Numbered from the stretch's first letter, positions 8,501-16,773 are shown. The stretch: 64,000 bases of DNA from Arthrobacter sp. OY3WO11 (GCF_001641125.1 NZ_LWLP01000001.1:3122133-3186132), one strand, 5' to 3'. Notes: generated by a model from the letters alone, not told the origin. Program-made: numbers and translations.

Positions 8501-9695
8501 ATCCCCACCGCTGCCGGACGTTGTGGAGCGAGGCCACATGGTCCATCAGGGCGTGGCGGTGCTCGGTCAAGGTGGTGTGGAGGTTTCCGAGCTGGGGTTC
8601 CAGCGACTTTTCGCTGCGGACAATCGCACGGACAAGCTGGGCCTTGAGCTGCTGGGCGGTGACGTTCCCGGACAGCTGGAACAGGATGGATTCCAGGCCC
8701 AGGCCTTCCAGCTGGCCGGATACTTCATTGAGGCTGGCGCGGCGGTCCCCGACCACCAGGACAGTCTTTCCGGCATCCACCAGAGCACCGATGGTGTTGA
8801 TGGCTGTCTGCGTCTGTCCGGTTCCCGGCGGGCTGCTGACAACCAGGGAGTCGCCCGCACGGGCAGCATCAATGACGTACTGCTGGTCGGTGTCCGCGTC
8901 CAGCAGGAGCAGTTCGTCCTTGGGGTGCCTGCTGTCCAGGGAAGGGAAGCGGGAGGGGTCCGGCTGCTCCACGTCCACCATTTCGCCGCCGCCTGCAGTG
9001 GCCAGGGCGGAAATGAGCGGGTTGGAGTCGTTGATCCAGGGGTCATCCAGGTTGCCGGAGAGGTCGGCGAAGGTGGATACCAGCAGGTTGTGCTGGGCTT
9101 CGGCGCCATGGATGGGCCTGATGAGGGTGCCCAGCCGGTCCAGGACGGGCTGGGGATCGAAACGGGCGGTGCTGTAGGCCAGCCGGGTGACGGCGTTGAC
9201 GTCGAAGACGATGCCGTGGATGTTCTTCAGGTGCCGCACCAGCGCGGGGTTGATGTGCGCCTGCTCCGTGAGCTGGAGTTCGTAGTCATCCTCCCCGGGC
9301 CTTACGGTCAGCGAGATGGCGGTGAGCATGACCGGGGCCGAGATGCGCTGCGGCTTGCCGCCCACGGCGGATGTCCACACAACGGTGCCGGCGGAGAGGT
9401 AGCCGGCGTCGATGCCGCGGTCGTTGGCCAGTTCGAAGATCTTCGAGCGGATGTTCCGGGAGGCCCGGGCTGCCACAACATATTGCTGCCGGTCCCGGAT
9501 CAGGGTGGAGAGGCGCGTCTTGCGGCCGGCCATCAGCTGGGCCAGGCCGGACGGGTGCGCGTGCGTCAGGTCGATGGAACCTTCAGGCGTTTTGGTGAAG
9601 CGCAGCATCGTGTCTGCCCCGGTAACGGGTTTGAGCCCTGACAGCCATTTGCGGAGCTCCTCGGAGCCCTCCGGGTGGCCTTGACCAACTGACAC
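5541..9695 (-). CDS. giant SF1-helicase-like protein with C-terminal restriction-nuclease-like domain; ATPase motifs degenerate
   Basis: 1384 residues from GTG 9695, chosen because AAGAAGG precedes it; a GTG at 9794 has no ribosome-binding site. The layout resembles DUF4011/AAA_11/AAA_12 superfamily 1 proteins. The Walker A position reads PPGTGQTQT (about 289-297), with glutamine (residue 294) where the ATP-binding lysine should be. Motif II reads ILDAEATS (near 826) instead of DEAS/DEAQ. Motif III reads FGDARIASP instead of GDxxQ. The late motifs VIFSPGFGRTPHGR and ALAMTRARRSMHVLTC (about 1030-1075) are well kept. A nuclease-like core of the REase_MTES_1575 type follows, with AIDVV (near 1150) and AIESDG (near 1175), then LERLGWRYMPLWTIEVF. 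The last 110 residues are acidic and disordered. Members of this broad family occur in DNA repair or phage-defence settings; the role here is unknown. Confidence 0.7.
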   Translation of the reverse strand: MSVGQGHPEGSEELRKWLSGLKPVTGADTMLRFTKTPEGSIDLTHAHPSGLAQLMAGRKTRLSTLIRDRQQYVVAARASRNIRSKIFELANDRGIDAGYLSAGTVVWTSAVGGKPQRISAPVMLTAISLTVRPGEDDYELQLTEQAHINPALVRHLKNIHGIVFDVNAVTRLAYSTARFDPQPVLDRLGTLIRPIHGAEAQHNLLVSTFADLSGNLDDPWINDSNPLISALATAGGGEMVDVEQPDPSRFPSLDSRHPKDELLLLDADTDQQYVIDAARAGDSLVVSSPPGTGQTQTAINTIGALVDAGKTVLVVGDRRASLNEVSGQLEGLGLESILFQLSGNVTAQQLKAQLVRAIVRSEKSLEPQLGNLHTTLTEHRHALMDHVASLHNVRQRWGCSPYQAMQSLAELTSIHPAPATTVRLKRSVLDNIRDREELAGRLRRAAELGSFSKASTTSPWHGARLLTRKETEEAQELVRSVEKSLPALRDRMKAVAEHAEIRLGASFAEWGEQLELLVAVRGSLDKFTPDIFDRPVTDLISATAPSSWRKERGIDMTSMQRSRLRRVAKEYVRPGVHIADLHTSLLLVQEQRALWAGYATTQRHPAVPSGLAEMNAMYRSLDSDLARLGEALRHTEAGGSLATVRYEELMERLERLVADTDTLKTLPERTLLVENMREHGLGELLADLAEREVPAGSVAAELELAWWQSALEAMISGDDYLAMSDGDALRRLEAEYRLADNAHIASGAARLRWDLAERWRSAVAAHPRQADLLRSLLKDGRVSLPSLTAQAPELIGTLVPVWSVSPYLMTGLLPAEQRFDAVVILDAEATSLQAVLPSVARAKQVIAFGDARIASPRTFTVGVERLAPGESAHHRVDSAFSALSQVLPVWRLNFVYRAVDEDLVLQLSKNFYDGGLRRLPEGQSATGLDRSLLVEYLPDGTGLPSADHEGVESVVAEVNRVVQLVFEHARLRPRTSLAVVTASLRHAARIGESIRLQLPNYPGLAGFFGAGPESFRVVDLERAQGLVRDHVIFSPGFGRTPHGRALHNFGPLSAEGGREKFALAMTRARRSMHVLTCFRPEDLDHTRLSHGAVDLYSLLDREIAGNTDLGTPASRAAASEQALGADPLVADLGDRLRARGARVWHQYDGAIDVVAAADPLSTMGQEHADLPWPVAIESDGTEQYRTMSVRERSRLRPQLLERLGWRYMPLWTIEVFTDPSACADRIAGYLGLEKMALSGPAATSVAFLDDDVDQALNGIDAESRGERERLAMAGDGHGDSGPAREGRPAAPNDDPTPAEDQDSKEAGTMAQHREEDNAPDAGQPAENEPGQDQDGTPGTGPDSPALPAGPAVPNKASEDDPRAWGDREDDHDAWLKEQKPPHWG

Positions 9696-9836
9696 TTCTG
9701 CCTTCTTTTCTGCGTTTGCACGTGACGTCCTGGACCATACCGGCATAGGTTCGAGCGTAGCCGCTAAGACGGCAGTACTGAGAGACCGCAACACGTGACG
9801 GGCCTAAATTGCGGAGGTTTTTGCCCCGGGAACACC

Positions 9837-9872
9837 AGTGGCCGGCCCCCCTTTGTCGGGAAGCCGGCCACT
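9837..9872 (-). terminator. hairpin after guaA
   Basis: The 10-bp stem AGTGGCCGGC/GCCGGCCACT (9837-9846 and 9863-9872) lies 8 nt past the guaA stop. There is no U-tract, as is usual in actinobacteria. Confidence 0.65.
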
Positions 9873-9879
9873 CAGGATG

Positions 9880-11469
9880 TTATTCCCACTCGATGGTTCC
9901 CGGCGGCTTGCTGGTGACGTCCAGCACCACACGGTTCACGCCCTCCACCTCATTGGTGATCCGGTTGGAGATCCGGGCGAGCAACTCGTAAGGGAGCCGT
10001 GACCAGTCCGCCGTCATGGCGTCCTCGGAGGAGACGGGACGGAGCACGATCGGGTGGCCGTAGGTGCGGCCGTCACCCATGACGCCCACGCTGCGGACAT
10101 CTGCCAGCAGGACTACGGGCATCTGCCAGACTTCGTTGTCCAGGCCGGCTGCGGTGAGTTCGGCGCGGGCGATTGCGTCGGCCTTGCGCAGCAGGTCCAG
10201 CCGTTCCTTGGTGACCTCGCCGACGATGCGGATTCCGAGGCCGGGGCCGGGGAACGGCTGGCGGCCAACGATCTCCTGCGGCAGTCCCAGCTGGGCTCCG
10301 ACGGCGCGGACCTCATCCTTGAAGAGTGCGCGCAGGGGTTCGACGAGTTCGAACTGCAGGTCCTCGGGAAGGCCGCCCACGTTGTGGTGGCTCTTGATGT
10401 TCGCCGCACCTTCGCCGCCGCCGGATTCGACGACGTCCGGGTAGAGGGTGCCCTGGACCAGGAACTTGATCTTCTCGCCGTGGGCTGCAGCTTCCGCGAT
10501 GATGGCGAGTTCAGCTTCTTCGAAGGCGCGGATGAATTCGCGGCCGATGATCTTGCGCTTGGTTTCGGGATCGCTCACTCCGGCCAGGGCGGACAGGAAG
10601 CGTTCCTGTTCGTTGGCGACATACAGCTTCACGCCGGTGGCTGCCACAAAGTCGCGCTCCACCTGTTCGGCTTCGCCCTCGCGCAGCAGGCCGTGGTCCA
10701 CGAACACACAGGTGAGCTGGTCCCCGACGGCGCGCTGGACAAGCGCGGCGGCGACGGCGGAGTCCACGCCGCCGGAGAGGCCGCAGATGACCCGGGCGTC
10801 GCCGACCTGCTTCCGGATCCGTTCAACCTGCTCTTCGAGGATGTTGCCCGTGGTCCAGTTGGGTTCCAGCTTGGCGCCCTTGAAAAGGAAGTTCTCCAGG
10901 ACCTGCTGGCCGTAGGCGGAGTGCTTCACTTCGGGGTGCCACTGCACTCCGAACAGGCCTTTTTCCTCGTTGGCGAAGGCAGCCACTTCAGCGCCCGCCG
11001 TCGTCGCGAGGACCTCAAAGCCCTCCGGCGCCGTGTGGACGGAGTCGCCGTGGCTCATCCAGGTGTTCTGGTGCTGGGGCATGCCCTCCAGCACGGAACG
11101 GCCATCGCCAAGGATGGTGGTTTCAGTGGAGCCGTACTCCCGCAGACCGGTCTTGTCCACCTTGCCGCCGAGGGCGTTGGCCATCGCCTGGAAGCCGTAG
11201 CAGATGCCAAAGACGGGGACGCCGGCTTCGAAGAGGTCGGCACCGACGCGGGGGGCGCCATCGGCGTAGACACTCGAGGGGCCGCCCGAAAGGATGATGG
11301 CGGCGGGGTTCTTGGCCAGGAGCTGCTCGGTTGTGTAGGTATGCGGAACCACTTCCGAATACACATTCGCTTCCCGGACGCGGCGGGCAATAAGCTGCGC
11401 GTACTGGGCACCGTAGTCAACAACCAGCACCGGCTTCTGGGAAGTCTGGGATGCAGTGGGAGTAGTCAC
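9880..11469 (-). CDS. guaA: GMP synthase (glutamine-hydrolysing)
   Basis: 529 residues, full length. It converts XMP to GMP using glutamine and ATP, the last step of guanylate synthesis. The N-terminal class I amidotransferase has nucleophile C90 ([11 protein letters not shown]) and the WHPE histidine-glutamate pair (about 177-180). The ATP-pyrophosphatase P-loop SGGVDS is at 232-237. The dimerisation domain ends in the conserved PPGTIEWE. It starts with GTG and has TAGGCT 6 nt upstream, so it is probably leaderless. guaB3 (15.5 kb) and guaB (21.5 kb) lie on the same strand nearby. Confidence 0.97.
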   Translation of the reverse strand: MTTPTASQTSQKPVLVVDYGAQYAQLIARRVREANVYSEVVPHTYTTEQLLAKNPAAIILSGGPSSVYADGAPRVGADLFEAGVPVFGICYGFQAMANALGGKVDKTGLREYGSTETTILGDGRSVLEGMPQHQNTWMSHGDSVHTAPEGFEVLATTAGAEVAAFANEEKGLFGVQWHPEVKHSAYGQQVLENFLFKGAKLEPNWTTGNILEEQVERIRKQVGDARVICGLSGGVDSAVAAALVQRAVGDQLTCVFVDHGLLREGEAEQVERDFVAATGVKLYVANEQERFLSALAGVSDPETKRKIIGREFIRAFEEAELAIIAEAAAHGEKIKFLVQGTLYPDVVESGGGEGAANIKSHHNVGGLPEDLQFELVEPLRALFKDEVRAVGAQLGLPQEIVGRQPFPGPGLGIRIVGEVTKERLDLLRKADAIARAELTAAGLDNEVWQMPVVLLADVRSVGVMGDGRTYGHPIVLRPVSSEDAMTADWSRLPYELLARISNRITNEVEGVNRVVLDVTSKPPGTIEWE

Positions 11470-11475
11470 CGTACT

Positions 11476-11481
11476 AGCCTA
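11476..11481 (-). promoter_or_regulatory. -10 element of guaA (leaderless)
   Basis: TAGGCT on the minus strand lies 6 nt before GTG 11469, with no Shine-Dalgarno. Confidence 0.5.
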
Positions 11482-11567
11482 CTGGGCGCCGTTGCACCAG
11501 CGCATCTTGAGAAGCCGGGCTGTGACGGAGCGAACTGTCAGCGCCCGGATTACCGCCTGGCAGCCGC

Positions 11568-12146
11568 TTAGTACCGCTGGGGCGCCTGGGGGTTCGCCGC
11601 GAGCTCGGCCTCCACCTCGGCGTGGAACTTCTTTTCGACGATGAAGGAGAGGAAGGGGACCACGCCGCCGAGGGCCAGCAGGATCAGCTTGAGGAACGGC
11701 CAGCGCATCAGCGCCCAGAGCCGGAAGTTGGACATCAGGTACACCACGTACATCCAGCCGTGAACGATCAGGACAGCCACGGACAGGTTGACGCCGCCGA
11801 GGACTCCCGGAGGTTCGGCATCTGCAAAACCGAACCCGAAGGGCTGGCCCGTGACGGCATTGGTTCCCCCGGCGAAGAGGTACTGCCCGAAGCCGTAGCG
11901 GGCAACCAGTTCGGCGCACAGCAGCAGCAGCATGCCACCGGTGAGGTAGGCCAGCACCTTGTAGAACTTCAGTGCCGAGCGGATCTGGGCTTCGGTTCCG
12001 CCAAAACGTCGCTTCTTGCCGCCTGTTTTGCTGCCTGCGTTGGTGGCTGCATTAGTGGCTGGATTAGTGCCTGAATTTATGCCCGCATTAGTGTCTGCGT
12101 TGGTGCCCGCGGCGGCTGCCGGGTTTGCCGGTTTAGGGTCAATCAT
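11568..12146 (-). CDS. DUF3817 membrane protein with Asn-rich tetrapeptide-repeat N-terminus
   Basis: 192 residues. After a 50-residue low-complexity, Asn/Thr/Ala-rich N-terminus comes a basic patch (GGKKRRFGG) and then three membrane helices (about 63-82, 120-140, 150-172). The conserved NLSVAVLIVHGWMYVVYL and WALMRWPFLKLILLALGGVVPF segments are typical of DUF3817. The molecular role is not known. Its ATG overlaps the stop of the SURF1-like gene by 4 nt, so the two are translationally coupled. The N-terminal repeat is encoded by imperfect 12-bp tandem units. Confidence 0.85.
   Translation of the reverse strand: MIDPKPANPAAAAGTNADTNAGINSGTNPATNAATNAGSKTGGKKRRFGGTEAQIRSALKFYKVLAYLTGGMLLLLCAELVARYGFGQYLFAGGTNAVTGQPFGFGFADAEPPGVLGGVNLSVAVLIVHGWMYVVYLMSNFRLWALMRWPFLKLILLALGGVVPFLSFIVEKKFHAEVEAELAANPQAPQRY
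12037..12108 (-). repeat. six imperfect 12-bp tandem repeats inside the DUF3817 gene
   Basis: On the plus strand six consecutive 12-mers resemble GCATTAGTGGCT. They encode Asn-led tetrapeptides such as NADT, NAGI, NSGT, NPAT, NAAT and NAGS. The array stays in frame, so copy-number change would only lengthen or shorten the cytoplasmic tail. Confidence 0.8.
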
Positions 12147-12979
12147 GGCTGTACCTTTTGCTGGTTGTGTTCTGGGTGCTGGTTGTCTTCATCACTGTCC
12201 TCGAGGCTTTCCTCAAGGTCGCGGTGGTAGTCGTCCTTCACGAGCCGCCACCAGATGAAGAGTGCAAAGCCGGCGAAGACCACCCACTCGAGCGAGTAGA
12301 AGAGGTTGAGCCAGTTGATCTGCTGGGCGGGCGGCTGCGGGCCGATGTCCAGGGGAAGAAGTTCGCCCGGCACCGCGGCGGCGCTGAGGTCCACGCCGTT
12401 GGCTACTTCGGCGGTGGCGGCCACGAACCCGGGATAGCTGCTGACCTCCCAGAAGTTGATCAGCTCTGCCACGGACACCGCCGTCGCCTCACCTGGACTG
12501 GGTGCCGTCCCCGGGACGGGCGCCTCGGACGGCAGCAGGCGCCCGGTCAGTTCAAGGGTGCCCGACGGCGGTGCGGGGGCGTCGCCGGGCTCCGCCACCC
12601 AGCCGCGGGCCACCGGGATCCAGGTCTGCGGTGAGGCTGCGGCACCGGTCAGGGTGGGTGCGCCGTCGACGGCGAACGCGGACACCACCCAGTAGCCTGT
12701 CTTGCCGCCATTCAGCCGCCCCGGCACCAGGAGCTGTTTTGCGGGGTCGTAGGACCCCTGCGCCGAAACCATCTGGTCCGCATCGGTTCCGTGGAAGAAC
12801 TCGCCCGGCTGGAGGGTGTCGGTCAGCGGCTGGACCTGCTCGGTGGCCGGGTTCGTGGGCACCTCAGGCTGGGTGGAGCGCCCGAACTGCCACTGGCTCA
12901 GCAGCACGAAGACCCCGGAAACAGCGATCGCGAAGACAAAACCGGCGATCCATCGGGGCTTAAGGGCTGTTTTCCACAC
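12143..12979 (-). CDS. SURF1-family protein
   Basis: 278 residues from GTG 12979, with TACGGT 6 nt upstream. The topology is that of SURF1: an N-terminal helix (about 11-30, ending in SQWQFGR), a large extracytoplasmic domain with VPGRLNGGKTGYWVVSAF and WIPVARGWV, and a C-terminal helix (about 232-250, NLFYSLEWVVFAGFALFIWW). SURF1 proteins assist haem a insertion or assembly of cytochrome c oxidase. The C-terminal tail is acidic and Gln/His-rich. It is coupled to the DUF3817 gene by an ATGA overlap. Confidence 0.88.
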   Translation of the reverse strand: MWKTALKPRWIAGFVFAIAVSGVFVLLSQWQFGRSTQPEVPTNPATEQVQPLTDTLQPGEFFHGTDADQMVSAQGSYDPAKQLLVPGRLNGGKTGYWVVSAFAVDGAPTLTGAAASPQTWIPVARGWVAEPGDAPAPPSGTLELTGRLLPSEAPVPGTAPSPGEATAVSVAELINFWEVSSYPGFVAATAEVANGVDLSAAAVPGELLPLDIGPQPPAQQINWLNLFYSLEWVVFAGFALFIWWRLVKDDYHRDLEESLEDSDEDNQHPEHNQQKVQP

Positions 12980-12985
12980 GTCTTA

Positions 12986-12991
12986 ACCGTA
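12986..12991 (-). promoter_or_regulatory. -10 element of SURF1-like gene (leaderless)
   Basis: TACGGT on the minus strand lies 6 nt before GTG 12979. Confidence 0.45.
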
Positions 12992-13071
12992 CTTCGTAGC
13001 GCTGTAGAACAACTAAACGCGAGGCCAGGGCCGGGGTCCTGCCCCCTCGCCGGACCAGTCCTGCAGCCCGG

Positions 13072-13560
13072 TCAGTGATCGAAGAACACCAGGCTGGAGT
13101 TGATGAGTTCGGCGATCATGTCGGGATCGTAGGCCCGGCGCAGCGACTCCCGGAACGATTCCTTGGACAGGGACCGGGCCAGCGTCGCCAGGACCTCAAG
13201 GTGGTCGGAGAAGGAGCTCGCCGGGGTGGCAATCAGCAGGATCACCGTGGCCGGACCGTCGGCGGCACCGAAGTCGAGAGCGTGCCCGTATTTGGTGATT
13301 CCGACGGCGATGGAGGTGCGGGAGACGAACTCGCTGCGGGCGTGCGGCAGGCCGATGCCCCCCGGCAGTCCCGTAGCCAACTGGTGTTCCCGGGCGTTCA
13401 CATGCTTGAGGAACCCGTCCAGGTCCGAGATGCGCCCGGCGGCGTGCAGCCGCTTGGCAAGCTGGGTGGCGGCGTCGGCCTTGTCCTTAGCCTCCAACTC
13501 CAAAATCACCATATCGGGCGTGGTGAGCTCAGCGTCGTACCGGTCAAGTGGTTCCGCCAA
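13072..13560 (-). CDS. stand-alone PTS IIA domain (fructose/mannitol/Ntr type)
   Basis: 162 residues, apparently from TTG 13560, which follows AAGGGA by 6 nt. It is a single PTS_EIIA_2 domain. The phosphorylatable histidine is H73 in GGIGLPHAR, and the late motif SDHLEVLATLARSL is also typical. No IIB or IIC domain is attached or nearby, so it may receive phosphate from HPr for regulation or serve a permease encoded elsewhere. It begins 41 nt after the glpD stop on the same strand and is probably in the same transcript, which hints at a link between PTS state and glycerol-phosphate use (inference). Confidence 0.85.
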   Translation of the reverse strand: MAEPLDRYDAELTTPDMVILELEAKDKADAATQLAKRLHAAGRISDLDGFLKHVNAREHQLATGLPGGIGLPHARSEFVSRTSIAVGITKYGHALDFGAADGPATVILLIATPASSFSDHLEVLATLARSLSKESFRESLRRAYDPDMIAELINSSLVFFDH

Positions 13561-13601
13561 GGCGTATCCCTTCAGTCAGCGTTGCTGGTGCCGTGAATCC
13601 C

Positions 13602-15341
13602 TCAGCGCAAAGGCACGATGTCTTCCACGCCCAGGCGGGCGGCGTCTGCGGATTCGTCGTCCGGCTGTTGCTGGCTGAGGCGTTCGGCCTCCACCCGTGC
13701 AATGTAGTGCCGCACTTCGTTTTCACGCTGGGCGTCACTCCAGCCAAGGACGTCACCCATTAGTTTAGCGACAACGGGCACGGCGGACACTCCACGGTCC
13801 CAGGCCTCGATGGAAATCCGTGTCCTTCGCGTCAGCACATCATGGACGTGGCGGGCACCTTCGTGGGTTGCGGCGTAGACGGCCTCGGCCTGGAGGTAGT
13901 CGTCGGCGCCCGGAAGGGGCTCTGCGAGGGCCGGATTCTCCTCGATGATGGACAGGACCTCGGAGGTCATGGATCCGTAGCGGTTCAGCAGGTGCTCAAT
14001 CCGGGCAACATGCACGCCGGACTCCTCGGCGGTACGGTTGCGGCGGTTCCAGGCCGCCCTGTAACCCTGCGCGCCAAGCAGGGGGATCGTCTCCGTGCAG
14101 CTGGGCGGCACGCGCTCATCCATGGTGCGCGTGGCCTCGTCCACGGCGTCCTTGGCCATGACCCGGTAGGTGGTCCACTTTCCGCCGGCCACCACCACCA
14201 GGCCAGGAACGGGATGGGCCACCACGTGTTCACGGGACAGCTTGGCGGTGGAGTCGTTCTCCCCGGCGAGCAGCGGACGCAGGCCTGCGTACACGCCCTC
14301 GACGTCCTCGCGGGTCAGCGGACGCTTGAGGACCTTGTTGACGTGTTCCAGGATGTAGTCGATGTCCTTGCTGGAGGCAGCCGGATGCGCCTTGTCCAAG
14401 TTCCAGTCGGTGTCAGTGGTGCCAATGATCCAGTGCCGGCCCCACGGAATGACGAACAGCACCGACTTTTCGGTGCGCAGGATCAGGCCGACAGTGGACT
14501 GGAACCGGTCCCGCGGTACCACCAGGTGAATGCCCTTGGAGGCACGGACCTTCAACTGGCCGCGATCGGTCACCATGGCCTGGGTTTCGTCCGTCCACAC
14601 CCCGGTGGCGTTGATGACCTGCTTGGCGCGGATGTTGAACTGCGTCCCGTCCTCGTGGTTGACCACCTTGGCCCCCACCACCCGCTCCCCTTCGCGGAGG
14701 AAGTCCACCACCCTCATCTGGTTGACCGCGTGGGCACCGTAGTACGCGGCCGTCCGGACCAGGTTGGCGCAGTACTTGGCGTCATCCACCTGGCCGTCGT
14801 AGTACCGGATGGAGCCTACGAACGCGTCATTCTTGAGGCTGGGGGCAGCGCGCAGGGTGCCCCGGCGGCTGAGGTGCTTGTGGAACGGCACTCCCCTGCT
14901 GTGCCCGCTGGAGACGGACATTGCGTCATACAGGGCGATGCCGGCTCCCACATAGGGCCGCTCGATGAAGGGTTTGGTCAGCGGATACAGGAAGGGCACG
15001 GGCCGGGCCAGGTGCGGCGCCAGTTCTGAGAGCAGCAGTCCCCGCTCCTGCAGCGCCTCTTTCACAAGGCCGAAATCGAGCATCTCCAGGTACCGGAGGC
15101 CGCCGTGAATGAGCTTCGAGGACCTGGAGGACGTACCGGCAGCCCAGTCGTTCGCTTCAACGATGCCCACGCTGAGGCCGCGGGTGACGGCGTCCAGGGC
15201 TGCCCCGGTACCAACGATGCCGCCGCCGACGATGAGGATGTCCAGTTCCTGGCCGGGGTCCGCCGTGGCGCGCAGCCGTTGGATGGATGCTTCCCTGGCT
15301 TCCGGGCCAAGGGCTCCGCCGCTAACAGGAAAATTCTTCAT
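13602..15341 (-). CDS. glpD: glycerol-3-phosphate dehydrogenase (quinone/FAD)
   Basis: 579 residues from ATG 15341, which follows GGAGG; longer upstream frames lack support. It oxidises glycerol-3-phosphate to dihydroxyacetone phosphate and passes electrons to the quinone pool at the membrane. The FAD-binding motif IVGGGIVGTGAALDA is at about 37-51, followed by the family signature SSRSSKLIHGGLRYLE. WIIGTTDTDW and the C-terminal DAO_C helical domain are present. A PTS IIA gene follows on the same strand. Confidence 0.94.
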   Translation of the reverse strand: MKNFPVSGGALGPEAREASIQRLRATADPGQELDILIVGGGIVGTGAALDAVTRGLSVGIVEANDWAAGTSSRSSKLIHGGLRYLEMLDFGLVKEALQERGLLLSELAPHLARPVPFLYPLTKPFIERPYVGAGIALYDAMSVSSGHSRGVPFHKHLSRRGTLRAAPSLKNDAFVGSIRYYDGQVDDAKYCANLVRTAAYYGAHAVNQMRVVDFLREGERVVGAKVVNHEDGTQFNIRAKQVINATGVWTDETQAMVTDRGQLKVRASKGIHLVVPRDRFQSTVGLILRTEKSVLFVIPWGRHWIIGTTDTDWNLDKAHPAASSKDIDYILEHVNKVLKRPLTREDVEGVYAGLRPLLAGENDSTAKLSREHVVAHPVPGLVVVAGGKWTTYRVMAKDAVDEATRTMDERVPPSCTETIPLLGAQGYRAAWNRRNRTAEESGVHVARIEHLLNRYGSMTSEVLSIIEENPALAEPLPGADDYLQAEAVYAATHEGARHVHDVLTRRTRISIEAWDRGVSAVPVVAKLMGDVLGWSDAQRENEVRHYIARVEAERLSQQQPDDESADAARLGVEDIVPLR

Positions 15342-15407
15342 TGAACGCCTCCAGTGCCTCAAGTGCCGGTAGTAAAACCACCCTACTTGCTTGCGGCACG
15401 CTTGGGC

Positions 15408-15443
15408 AGGAGGGTGGCGGCGGGATACCGCCGCCACCCTCCT
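15408..15443 (-). terminator. 16-bp hairpin after guaB3
   Basis: A perfect 16-bp stem (15408-15423 with 15428-15443) closed by the 4-nt loop GATA lies 22 nt beyond the guaB3 stop. It also separates guaB3 from glpD. There is no U-tract. Confidence 0.75.
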
Positions 15444-15465
15444 GGTTCCATGAGTGAAGAGAGCG

Positions 15466-16602
15466 TCAGTTTCCGGAGTACGGGGAAACCACGACGTCGA
15501 CCCGCTGGAATTCCTTCAGGTCCGAGTAGCCGGTGGTCGCCATGGAGCGGCGCAGCGCTCCAATCAGGTTGGAGGTTCCGTTGGTGTGGTGGCCCGGCCC
15601 GAAGAGGACTTCCTCCAGGGGTCCCACGGTGCCGACGTTGGCGCGGTCTCCGCGGGGAAGTTCGAGGTGGTGGGCTTCCTGGCCCCAGTGCCATCCCTTG
15701 CCCGGCGCTTCTTCGGCCCGCGCCAGGGCGCTGCCGAGCATCACGGCGTCGGCTCCCATTGCGATTGCCTTGACGATGTCGCCCGAGGTGCCCATGCCGC
15801 CGTCGGCAATGACATGGACGTAACGGCCGCCGGACTCGTCCATGTAGTCGCGGCGGGCGGCAGCGACGTCGGAAATGGCGGATGCCATGGGCGAATGGAT
15901 GCCCAGGGCCCGGCGGGTGGTGGTGGTGGCGCCCCCGCCGAAGCCCACCAGCACGCCGGCGGCTCCGGTGCGCATGAGGTGCAGCGCGGGCGTGTAGCCG
16001 GCTGCGCCGCCCACGATCACGGGAACATCCAGCTCGTAGATGAACTGCTTGAGGTTCAGGGGTTCGTGGTCCTTGGAGACATGCTCGGCGGACACGGTGG
16101 TGCCGCGGATGACAAAGATGTCAACGCCGGCGGCCACCACGGTCTTGTAATGCTCCTGGGTGCGCTGAGGAGTGAGGGATCCCGCCACCGTCACGCCGGC
16201 CTCGCGGATTTCGGCCAGGCGGGAGGTGATCAGTTCAGGCTGGATGGGCGCCTTGTACAGCTCCTGCATCCGTCCGGTCACGGCCGGGCTGTTGGTTTCA
16301 TCCTCCAGCGCGCCGATCTCGTCCAGGATGGGCTGCGGGTCCTCGTACCGGGTCCACAGGCCCTCAAGGTCCAGGACGCCGAGGCCGCCGAGCCTGCCCA
16401 GTGCAATGGCAGTCTGCGGGGACATGGCCGAATCCATGGGCGCCGCAATAACGGGCATGTCGAACTTGTAGGCGTCAATCTGCCAGGAGACGGAGACGTC
16501 CTTGGGGTCGCGGGTACGACGGTTAGGGACGATTGCAATGTCATCCAGGGAGTAGGCACGACGCCCACGCTTGCCACGGCCAATCTCGATCTCGTAAGTC
16601 AC
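15466..16602 (-). CDS. guaB3: GuaB3-family IMP dehydrogenase-like protein
   Basis: 378 residues, with no CBS domains. The TIM barrel keeps IMPDH/GMPR landmarks: AAPMDSAM (54-61), AAARRDYMDESGGRYVHVIA (248-267) and the phosphate-binding ADGGMGTSGD (267-276). The active-site loop reads GFGGGATTTTRR (220-231), so the catalytic cysteine of true IMPDH and GMP reductase is absent. Canonical GuaB at 21.5-23 kb has GPGSICTTR at the same place. GuaB3 proteins are widespread in actinobacteria and their reaction is less certain than that of GuaB. It starts with GTG, with TAACCT 6 nt upstream. Confidence 0.9.
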   Translation of the reverse strand: MTYEIEIGRGKRGRRAYSLDDIAIVPNRRTRDPKDVSVSWQIDAYKFDMPVIAAPMDSAMSPQTAIALGRLGGLGVLDLEGLWTRYEDPQPILDEIGALEDETNSPAVTGRMQELYKAPIQPELITSRLAEIREAGVTVAGSLTPQRTQEHYKTVVAAGVDIFVIRGTTVSAEHVSKDHEPLNLKQFIYELDVPVIVGGAAGYTPALHLMRTGAAGVLVGFGGGATTTTRRALGIHSPMASAISDVAAARRDYMDESGGRYVHVIADGGMGTSGDIVKAIAMGADAVMLGSALARAEEAPGKGWHWGQEAHHLELPRGDRANVGTVGPLEEVLFGPGHHTNGTSNLIGALRRSMATTGYSDLKEFQRVDVVVSPYSGN

Positions 16603-16608
16603 TGCTCT

Positions 16609-16614
16609 AGGTTA
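16609..16614 (-). promoter_or_regulatory. -10 element of guaB3 (leaderless)
   Basis: TAACCT on the minus strand lies 6 nt before GTG 16602. Confidence 0.5.
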
Positions 16615-16773
16615 TCCCAGCGGCCGTGTTGTCCTTGTCTGGGAAGGACGTGCGGGGTCAGGGGCCGGCCGGGATGGGCAGCGGTGCCCATGGCAAGGAA
16701 CCGAAGAAGTCCGTAGCCTAGGGCCGGGGGCTTCGGTGAACGCTCCCGTGCCCCATTCCAAGGAGAACCAACC

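Noticed and set aside
8811..8825. Sequencing error as cause of the missing Walker A lysine
   Set aside because: Motifs II and III are also non-canonical, so a single base error does not explain the pattern.
10054..11571. 505-codon plus-strand frame opposite guaA
   Set aside because: Antisense to a perfectly conserved guaA, with no family features.
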